Below, piece after piece: positions 47,636 to 54,150 of a stretch of DNA of 64,000 nucleotides. The DNA is from Kiritimatiellia bacterium. GTDB lineage: Bacteria > Verrucomicrobiota > Kiritimatiellia > RFP12 > UBA1067. Location: contig JAEDKA010000008.1 of NCBI GenBank assembly GCA_016296065.1, positions 21,537 to 85,536 on the forward strand, read 5' to 3'. Both the position numbers and the translations under genes were made by a program. The first letter of the stretch is position 1. The number at the start of each line of letters is the position of its first letter. Below the pieces are notes generated by a model that saw only the letters and a list, made by a program, of their open reading frames with translations, did no database searches and was not told where the DNA came from.

Positions 47636-49762
47636 TTAAAGCTCCACAAGCCCGTCACCGGCTTTGCCTTCGACGCGCTTCATGGTTCCGTCCGGAAGCT
47701 TCAGAGCAGCGGAGAAGTCGTCGCCCTGCCATTCAAGGTTTTCGAGAACGATTCCGCCGCGCAGCAGCAGTCCCTTTATCGAGCCCGACTTCCACTCCGT
47801 CGGCTTCGCCGGGAGAAAGCGCACATAGCCTTCCTCGGAATGGACGAGCATTTCGGAGATGAGATACGGATATCCGCCGGAGATGTCGGTGTTGAAGCAG
47901 TTCTTCCAGTCGTGGCACGAGCCGCCGCCCCTGAGCCAGTTCTTTTCCGTGAGTAGCTTGAGGCACCGCGCCGCGCGCGCGGCATCGCCGATCTTGCACG
48001 CGGCGAGTCCGTTCTGCACGTACCCAAACGCCATCGTGCGCGAACGGTTCTCATTGAAGTCCATGCGCGCGTCGATCGTCTTTCCGACGGCCGCGACGAG
48101 CGCGGCGTTCGTGAGGATCTCCGCCGGCGCGTCGTCGTAGAGTGCGTAGAGATGAGAGGCGTGGCGATGCTCGTTGTTGTCCGGCTGCCCCGGCGCGAGC
48201 CACTCGGCGAAGAATCCGTTTTCGCTAACCCGGTACGGCGTGAGGCGTGCGCGCAGCGCGGACCATTTGCCGCGATCCTCCGCGTCAACACCAAGCGCCT
48301 CCGCCGCGTGCGCGACCTCGCCGAGGAACTGCTTGGCGATGGCGACATCCATCGTCGCGTTTACCGCCGTCGGACGCTTCCCCCACGGCCAGTTCTCGGG
48401 CGAATAGGACGGATTGAACCCGAGCGTTCCGTCCGGCATTTCCTTAAGGACGTCCTCGTAGTACTGCGCGACTTCCTTCATGAGCGGATAGATGCGCTTC
48501 AGCCACGCAACATCGCGCGTGTGGCGGTATCCGTCGTAGAGACGCGAGAGAAGCCACGCCGCGCCGCCGTGCCAGTAGACGTGCGGATAGTTCGCGTTCG
48601 AATCGGTCTCCACTCCTGAAACCGTAGTCTGCGCGGCGGCGCGGAATCCACGCGCGCCGAAGTGACGCCTCGCCGCGTCGCGCATTTCGGGAAGCCGCGC
48701 CTCGATCCACTTGAGAAGGCTTTCGTTGAACTCCGGCGTGTTGCCGCGGCAGAAGAAGGAAATCGCGCACGGAAGGTTCCCGTTCACGGTGAAGCTCGCG
48801 AACCAAGGCGCGCTCCAGGTTCCGGCCCACAGTCCCTGGAGGTTCGGCACGTGGTCGCCTCCAACGGAAGAAATGATGTTGTACCTTCCGGAATTGAAGT
48901 TGCGCACGATCTCCGCCGCGTTCGCCGGGCCTTCGAGAGCGAACGACACACGGCCCATGAGCTCCTTCTGCTTTGCGGCGCTTTCTGCCAGAAGCGCATC
49001 ATACCCCTTCTCCGCCGCAGCCGCAAGATGCGCCTCCATCGCCGCGCGATTGGAAGTCTGTCCCTTCAGCAGCGGTTCTATCGCCACATAAACCTCGGAA
49101 ATCTTTGCGTCCTTTGCGTTCTTTGCGGCTAACAGCAAAACCTCATACCCCGCGAGCTTGTTCCACGGGTTCGCGTTCCTGAACTCGCAGCGATAGTAGT
49201 CAGGCTCCGAAACGATGCGGCAAATCCCCTTCGCGAACGCGGAAATATCCATCCTTCCTGAAGGCGCGATTCCGGCGAGCGCAAACGAGGCATCACCCTT
49301 CGTCTCGTCATTCACCTTGACGGCGATGATGTTCGCACCGCGCAGCGCGACGACGCGGCGCTCGTAGCGGCGTCCCTTGCCGTCCTTCGCAAGAACGATG
49401 CATTCGCCAGTATCGAAGTCCGTCCGACGCGAATATTCGACAGGCTTGCCGAACCGCATTGATATCTTGAGGTCGCACGCGGCCATGAATCCGTCGCGGT
49501 TGTTGTAGTCGCCTGGATTGCGGCGCGGATGATTGACGAGCGCGGGCGGCGTGTCGCCCGGTTCGGGAAGATACAGCTTGCAGTGGCTGAGATGGATCGC
49601 TTCATCTTCGATCCGCCCCTCGACCATTGCCCCGATCGTGCCGTTGCCGGTCAGCAGCGACTCCTGCCAGTTGGCGGCAGACGCGTGCTCGATCAATTCC
49701 GCGCCGCCAGACGCGCAAGCCACGACGGCCACAGCGCACAAAGCAAAGAATCTCGTTCTCAT
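47636..49762 (-). CDS. secreted GH95-like alpha-L-fucosidase/galactosidase
   Basis: 708 residues with signal peptide (RTRFFALCAVAVVACASG). GH95 pattern: N-terminal beta domain with LLTGNGTIGAMVEGRIEDEAIHL (two adjoining stretches) and NNRDGFMAACDLKI, then the alpha/alpha barrel with RYNIISSVGGDHVPNLQGLW, WSAPWFASFTVNGNLPCAI, YPHVYWHGGAAWLL and GFNPSYSPENWPWG. GH95 enzymes remove L-fucose or L-galactose from xyloglucan, rhamnogalacturonan-II or host glycans. Slightly shorter than many members (about 750-800). Own promoter and operator. Confidence 0.86.
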   Translation of the reverse strand: MRTRFFALCAVAVVACASGGAELIEHASAANWQESLLTGNGTIGAMVEGRIEDEAIHLSHCKLYLPEPGDTPPALVNHPRRNPGDYNNRDGFMAACDLKISMRFGKPVEYSRRTDFDTGECIVLAKDGKGRRYERRVVALRGANIIAVKVNDETKGDASFALAGIAPSGRMDISAFAKGICRIVSEPDYYRCEFRNANPWNKLAGYEVLLLAAKNAKDAKISEVYVAIEPLLKGQTSNRAAMEAHLAAAAEKGYDALLAESAAKQKELMGRVSFALEGPANAAEIVRNFNSGRYNIISSVGGDHVPNLQGLWAGTWSAPWFASFTVNGNLPCAISFFCRGNTPEFNESLLKWIEARLPEMRDAARRHFGARGFRAAAQTTVSGVETDSNANYPHVYWHGGAAWLLSRLYDGYRHTRDVAWLKRIYPLMKEVAQYYEDVLKEMPDGTLGFNPSYSPENWPWGKRPTAVNATMDVAIAKQFLGEVAHAAEALGVDAEDRGKWSALRARLTPYRVSENGFFAEWLAPGQPDNNEHRHASHLYALYDDAPAEILTNAALVAAVGKTIDARMDFNENRSRTMAFGYVQNGLAACKIGDAARAARCLKLLTEKNWLRGGGSCHDWKNCFNTDISGGYPYLISEMLVHSEEGYVRFLPAKPTEWKSGSIKGLLLRGGIVLENLEWQGDDFSAALKLPDGTMKRVEGKAGDGLVEL

Positions 49763-49819
49763 GGCATGATTCTACCACAAACCACCTGCGCACGCCATCC
49801 CTCATCTGGGGGGGGATAA
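49763..49819 (-). promoter_or_regulatory. promoter and GC-palindrome site of the GH95 gene
   Basis: Extended -10 TGGTAGAAT at 49769-49777, with the hexamer 6 bases before the ATG. CCATCCCTCATCTGGGGGGG (49795-49814) begins exactly 20 bp upstream of the hexamer. Confidence 0.7.
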
Positions 49820-49925
49820 GCCATGACTTTTTTCCGCCACGGCGTTCGTCAACTCGTCACGAACATTGCAGTAGTTACCGCACCGCACCGTAATCGTCAC
49901 TTGCGCACCGATCGTCCGCGGCACA
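49802..49925 (-). pseudogene. possible gene remnant (C-terminal coding trace)
   Basis: The minus-strand frame between eda and the GH95 promoter reads GAQVTITVRCGNYCNVRDEL then TNAVAEKS, without a start. It resembles in style the C-terminal VKVTVRYRNNNRSDEIIHS of the heparinase-like protein. It may be the tail of a lost lyase or hydrolase. Weak evidence, no family assignment. Confidence 0.25.
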
Positions 49926-50567
49926 TCAGCCGCGGATCTGCTTCGCGAGCGCCGCCGCGTCGGACGCGAGCTTTTCGATCGCCGCCCAGTCTCCGGACGC
50001 GATTGCGTCCTTCGGGGCGATCCACGTTCCGCCGCAGCAAATGATCTCCTTGACGGCGAGATAGTCCGCGACATTGGAAAGCTTCACGCCGCCCGTGGGC
50101 ATGAACTTGACGCCCGTCCAGCGGAACGCACCAAGGAGGTCCTTGATGTACTTGACTCCTCCCGCGGACTCCGCAGGGAAGAACTTCACCATCTTGCATC
50201 CGAGCGCAAGCGCCTGGCTGAGTTCGCTCGCCGTCGCGATACCGGGGCAGAACGGAATCCCAAGCTCGTTCGCCGCCTTGACGATCGCAGGGTCGAAGCC
50301 GGGCGCAACGCACGCCTCCGCGCCCGCCTCCTTCGCGGCGACGAGCTGCTTCAGCGTGAGAACCGTGCCCGCAATGAGAATCGCGCCCGGAACCTCCGCC
50401 TTGATCTTCGCAATCGCCTCCGCCGCGCAGGAGGTGCGGAACGTCACCTCGAGAACGGGCAACCCGCCCTTCACGAGCGCGTTCGCAAGCGGAACGGCCT
50501 TGTCGATGTCTTCGATAACAATGACGGGGATGATTCCCGCGTCGCCAAGTGTCTTGATCATGTCCAT
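49926..50567 (-). CDS. eda: 2-dehydro-3-deoxy-6-phosphogluconate aldolase
   Basis: 213 residues, class I KDPG/KHG aldolase: IPVIVIEDIDKAVPLANAL, LEVTFRTSCAAEAI with the conserved catalytic Glu, VAPGFDPAIV, MVKFFPAESAGG with the Schiff-base Lys near 138, and MPTGGV. It splits KDPG into pyruvate and glyceraldehyde-3-phosphate. Forty bases downstream of kdgK, so the two make a two-step route from ketodeoxygluconate. No Shine-Dalgarno; the CT-rich tandem repeat is directly upstream. Confidence 0.94.
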   Translation of the reverse strand: MDMIKTLGDAGIIPVIVIEDIDKAVPLANALVKGGLPVLEVTFRTSCAAEAIAKIKAEVPGAILIAGTVLTLKQLVAAKEAGAEACVAPGFDPAIVKAANELGIPFCPGIATASELSQALALGCKMVKFFPAESAGGVKYIKDLLGAFRWTGVKFMPTGGVKLSNVADYLAVKEIICCGGTWIAPKDAIASGDWAAIEKLASDAAALAKQIRG

Positions 50568-50581
50568 GATTTTCTGTCGTT

Positions 50582-50609
50582 AAAGGTTGAAGGTTAAAGG
50601 TTGAAGGTT
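50582..50609. repeat. tandem AAAGGTTGAAGGTT repeat between kdgK and eda
   Basis: The 14-base unit occurs twice in tandem. On the coding (minus) strand it reads AACCTTCAACCTTT and lies about 15-40 bases before the eda ATG, analogous to the CT-rich tract before DRTGG copy 2. Confidence 0.6.
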
Positions 50610-51711
50610 AGCGGTCGACTCGCGCGGAGCCGCCGCCAACGAGCTTCTCGACGTCGGCCTTCGTCGCCATCGAGGTGTCACCGGGTGTCGTCATCGCGAG
50701 CGCACCGTGCGCGGCTCCGTAGTTGACGGCCTTCTCGGCGTCGTCGAACGTCATGAAGCCGTAGATGAGTCCAGACGCGAACGAGTCGCCTCCGCCTACG
50801 CGGTCGTAGATCTCGAGTCCCGGACGCTGAATCGACTGATGGAGCTCGCCCTTGTACCAGCAGATCGCAGACCAGTCATTGACCGTTGCGGACTTCACGG
50901 AGCGGAGCGTGGTCGCGACCGCCTTGAAGTTGGGATAGATGGAGACGGCCTTCTCGATCATCTTCCTGAAGCCGTCGATCGGGAGCGTCGTGAGGTTCTT
51001 GTCCACGCCTTCGACCTCGATTCCGAGCGCGGCGGTGAAGTCCTCCTCGTTGCCGATCATCACGTCGACGTACTTCGCGATCTCCTTGTTGACCTCCTGC
51101 GCCTTGGCCTGTCCGCCGATGGACTTCCACAGCGACGCGCGGTAGTTGAGGTCGTAGCTCGTGACCGTTCCGTGCTTCTTCGCAGCCTTGAGCGCCTCAA
51201 TCACGACGTCCGCCGTCGTCTCGGAAAGCGCGGCGAATATGCCGCCGGTGTGGAACCACCTCACGCCCTCCTTGCCGAAAAGCTGCTCCCAGTCGACGTC
51301 GCCGGGCCTGAGCTGGCTCACCGCCGTAAGCCCGCGGTCCGCGCAGCTGCGCGCGCCGCGGCATCCGAATCCGCGCTCGACGAAGTTGAGCCCGTTGCGC
51401 ACCGTGCGTCCGATTCCGTCGTACGGAACCCACTTCACGTGGCTCGTGTCCACTCCGCCCTGGAGCATGAAGTCCTCGACGAGGCGCCCGACCGGATTGT
51501 CGGCGAACGCAGTGACCGCCGTGGTCTTGAGTCCGAAGCAGCGGCGGAGTCCGCGCACGACGTTGTATTCGCCGCCGCCCTCCCACGCCCTGAACTCGCG
51601 GGCGGTGTGGATTCGCCCGTCGCCCGGATCGAGACGGAGCATGATTTCACCAAGCGACGCCGCGTCCCACATGCAGGATCCGGCGGCTTTCACGTTCAGA
51701 CTATCAGACAT
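50608..51711 (-). CDS. kdgK: 2-keto-3-deoxygluconate kinase (PfkB family)
   Basis: 367 residues. PfkB signatures: SLGEIMLRLDPGDGRI with GGGEYNVVRGL at the N-terminal end, and GGGDSFASGLIYGF near 303-316 with the catalytic Asp. Size and the RTVRNGLNFVERGFG insert match KDG kinases. It makes KDPG for the aldolase encoded next. Start ATG at 51711 with AAAGG upstream. Divergent from the XylR-like regulator, which probably controls it. Confidence 0.88.
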   Translation of the reverse strand: MSDSLNVKAAGSCMWDAASLGEIMLRLDPGDGRIHTAREFRAWEGGGEYNVVRGLRRCFGLKTTAVTAFADNPVGRLVEDFMLQGGVDTSHVKWVPYDGIGRTVRNGLNFVERGFGCRGARSCADRGLTAVSQLRPGDVDWEQLFGKEGVRWFHTGGIFAALSETTADVVIEALKAAKKHGTVTSYDLNYRASLWKSIGGQAKAQEVNKEIAKYVDVMIGNEEDFTAALGIEVEGVDKNLTTLPIDGFRKMIEKAVSIYPNFKAVATTLRSVKSATVNDWSAICWYKGELHQSIQRPGLEIYDRVGGGDSFASGLIYGFMTFDDAEKAVNYGAAHGALAMTTPGDTSMATKADVEKLVGGGSARVDR

Positions 51712-51748
51712 TGCGTTTGACCTTTCTTTTTGAAATTCTTCGCCGCCT

Positions 51749-51833
51749 ATTCTATCACTTGCGTCGATGACACGATATAGCAAAGGTTATTCATATGATT
51801 GCACTATTCAATCAGAGGGATTTTTGGTAGAAT
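51749..51833. promoter_or_regulatory. divergent promoter region kdgK / XylR-like regulator
   Basis: The minus-strand -10 TGATAGAAT (51749-51757) serves kdgK, with a 37-base leader. The plus-strand -10 TGGTAGAAT (51825-51833) ends 7 bases before the regulator ATG at 51841. The AT-rich 66 bases between them could hold the regulator's binding sites; no clear direct repeat was found. Confidence 0.6.
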
Positions 51834-51840
51834 ATCAGCA

Positions 51841-52980
51841 ATGGAAAACCACGAAGTACTTGTGCTGGTAAGCCCCGACCCGCCCCACAGGTTCCAGGGC
51901 ATTGCGCGCCTCGCCGGCGAGCGTGGATGGCACATCCGCACAGAGAGCCGGCGCCTTCCGCCCTGGGACTGGGAGGGAGATGGCGTACTTGTGATGCTCG
52001 AGGACATTCCCGAACTGAAGCGCTTCGTCGCCAAGATGCGCCGGAAGCGCATTCCCGTCGTCGACCTTCTCGAAGACCAGCCGCAGGTCCCGCTCACGCG
52101 CGTCGCCGGGGACAACCCGGCCATCGGCAGGCTCGCGGCGGAGCACTTCAACGCGCGCGACTTCCGCCACGCCGCGTTCTTCTCCCTGCGCCACAACCAC
52201 ACGCACGACCTGCGAATCGAGGGCTTCAAGGAGGCATGGAAAGGCGAGCCGCCAAGGCTATGGCTGTGGCCGGACGAGGCGAACGGACAGATCGAGGACT
52301 GGAAGCGCATGGGCTCGTGGCTCGCGGGGAGGCTTGCGGACGCACCGAAGCCGCTCGCCGTCTTCGCCTGGAACGACTACGACGCGACGCACGTCCTGAA
52401 CGCCTGCAGAAAGCTAGAGCTCAAGGTCCCAGAGGATGTTGCGATTCTCGGGGTGGACGACAACAAGGTGATCTGCGAGCACCAGAGCGTGAACCTCTCG
52501 TCGATCGCGCACGACCACGAGCGCGTCGGATACGCCGCAGCCGCGACACTCGAGCGGCTTATGTGCGGCGGAACCGTCGAGCGCCAGCTCGTGCGCGTCA
52601 GGCCGCGCGGCGTCGTGACGCGCGAATCGACGGACACCTTTGCGGTGAACGATCCGCTGCTCCAGCCCGCAATCGACTACATCTCGCACAACCTGTCGCG
52701 TCCCCTCGGCGCCGCGCAGATCGCCTCCGCCCTCGGCATGCCGCGCATCAGGCTGGACCGCCTTTTCTCGGCGCGGCTCGGACGCAGCGCAGGAGCCGAG
52801 ATCGCACGCCGCAGAATCGCCCTCGCGCAAAAGCTGCTCTCCGGAACGGACCTGCCGCTTTCCGAAATCGCGGAGCGCTGCGGATACTGCCACGCCTCGT
52901 TCTTCATCCGCACCTTCCGCCGCGCCGCCGGACTCACCCCCGCCGCGTGGCGCAAGCAGCACGCCGAAAGTTTGGTATAA
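51841..52980 (+). CDS. XylR-type regulator: LacI-like sensor plus AraC DNA-binding domain
   Basis: 379 residues. An N-terminal periplasmic-binding-like domain (VLVLVSPDPPHRFQGIARLA, VPLTRVAGDNPAIGRLAAEH, VAILGVDDNKVICE) binds a sugar ligand. The C-terminal AraC domain (about 280-379) has two HTHs (LGAAQIASALGMPRIRLDRL; LPLSEIAERCGYCHASFFIR, TFRRAAGLTPAAWR). Same architecture as E. coli XylR. The start is 51841, not the ATG at 51799, because the promoter lies between them. Probable activator of kdgK-eda, sensing a uronate or pentose. Confidence 0.9.
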   Translation: MENHEVLVLVSPDPPHRFQGIARLAGERGWHIRTESRRLPPWDWEGDGVLVMLEDIPELKRFVAKMRRKRIPVVDLLEDQPQVPLTRVAGDNPAIGRLAAEHFNARDFRHAAFFSLRHNHTHDLRIEGFKEAWKGEPPRLWLWPDEANGQIEDWKRMGSWLAGRLADAPKPLAVFAWNDYDATHVLNACRKLELKVPEDVAILGVDDNKVICEHQSVNLSSIAHDHERVGYAAAATLERLMCGGTVERQLVRVRPRGVVTRESTDTFAVNDPLLQPAIDYISHNLSRPLGAAQIASALGMPRIRLDRLFSARLGRSAGAEIARRRIALAQKLLSGTDLPLSEIAERCGYCHASFFIRTFRRAAGLTPAAWRKQHAESLV

Positions 52981-52981
52981 T
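52973..52981 (+). promoter_or_regulatory. extended -10 of the glycosyltransferase gene, overlapping the regulator stop
   Basis: TGGTATAAT. The TAA stop of the XylR-like gene (52978-52980) lies within TATAAT. The hexamer ends 8 bases before the ATG at 52990. Confidence 0.68.
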
Positions 52982-52989
52982 ACCCGCCA

Positions 52990-54150
52990 ATGACAGTCTG
53001 GATAGAAAATCCGTTTGACAACCTCCCGACCGAGGGATACCGTCCGCAGCGCTACTGGCTCATGGCCGAGGCGTTCGCGAAGGCGGGACACCGCGTCACG
53101 CTCTGGACCAGCGACTTCTCCCACGCGACGAAGTCCCCGCGCCGTCTCACTGCGCAGATCGACGCACCCTTCCGCGTCAAGTTCGTCAGGACGAAGCCAT
53201 ATCCGTCTAACGTCTCGCTCGCGCGCATCCGCAGCCACGCCGCGTACGCCAGGCAGTGGCTCGCCGACGCACGGGCCGACGCGAAGGAGAACGGCGCGCC
53301 GGACGTCGTCGTGTTCTCCATGCCGCCGCTTTCGACGGCGGACGCCGCGATCGTGATGAAGCGCGAGTTCGGCGCGAAAATCGTTGCGGATGTCATGGAC
53401 GCCTGGCCGGAGACGTTCTACAGGCTTCTCCCGAAACCGGTCCGCTTCCTCGGCGCAATTCCGCTTTTCCCTCTCCACGCCGCGGCAAGACGTGCATACC
53501 GAGGCGCAGACCTAGTCACAGGAGTCTGCGACGCCTACGGCAAGATAGCACTTTCCCGCGGAGCGAAATCCTACCGCCGCTTCTACCACGGCGTCTCGCT
53601 CCCAACGAACGAAGAACCACACGCGACGCGCGGCAAACCACGCCTCTCCCTCGTCTACGCGGGTAACTTCGGCAGAGGCTACGACCTTACGACTGCGATA
53701 CGCGCAGTGAAGGAAACCGAAGGCGCGACCCTGGACATCGCCGGGGCGGGTCCGCGCGAGGCGGAATGGCGCGCGTGCGCGGCAGATTCGCCGCGGGTGC
53801 GCTTTCACGGCTACCTCGCCGAGCGCGAGCTCGGCGCGCTGCTGGAGTCCGCGTCGATCGGGGTCATCCCCCTCTCGGACGATACGTTCGTGGGGCTCCC
53901 GTACAAGCTCGGGGACTACGCGGCGCACGGACTCAGGATGGTCACTTCCCTACGCGGCGAATGTGCCGCGCTCCTGGAGAAGCACAGCGCCGGAGCCGCA
54001 TACGACAACGGGGATGTCGAGTCTTTCAAGTCGGCCGTCGCCAGGGCGACAGAGCAATCGCCGGACTTCCCGTCGCTTCTCGCAGAACTCGACGCAAAGC
54101 GCATCTACGCCGACTACGTGGACTTCGTCACTTCGCGTCTTCGGTCCTGA
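52990..54150 (+). CDS. glycosyltransferase, GT4/GT-B fold
   Basis: 386 residues. The GT-B N-domain has RPQRYWLMAEAFAKAGHRVT and FGAKIVADVMDAWPETFYRL. The C-domain has LSLVYAGNFGRGYDLTTAIR, LDIAGAGPREAEW, LGALLESASIGVIPLSDDTF and GLPYKLGDYAAHGLRMV, the nucleotide-sugar binding block of GT4 enzymes. Probably adds a sugar to LPS or capsule. Its end overlaps the end of the convergent gene by 23 bases. Confidence 0.82.
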   Translation: MTVWIENPFDNLPTEGYRPQRYWLMAEAFAKAGHRVTLWTSDFSHATKSPRRLTAQIDAPFRVKFVRTKPYPSNVSLARIRSHAAYARQWLADARADAKENGAPDVVVFSMPPLSTADAAIVMKREFGAKIVADVMDAWPETFYRLLPKPVRFLGAIPLFPLHAAARRAYRGADLVTGVCDAYGKIALSRGAKSYRRFYHGVSLPTNEEPHATRGKPRLSLVYAGNFGRGYDLTTAIRAVKETEGATLDIAGAGPREAEWRACAADSPRVRFHGYLAERELGALLESASIGVIPLSDDTFVGLPYKLGDYAAHGLRMVTSLRGECAALLEKHSAGAAYDNGDVESFKSAVARATEQSPDFPSLLAELDAKRIYADYVDFVTSRLRS

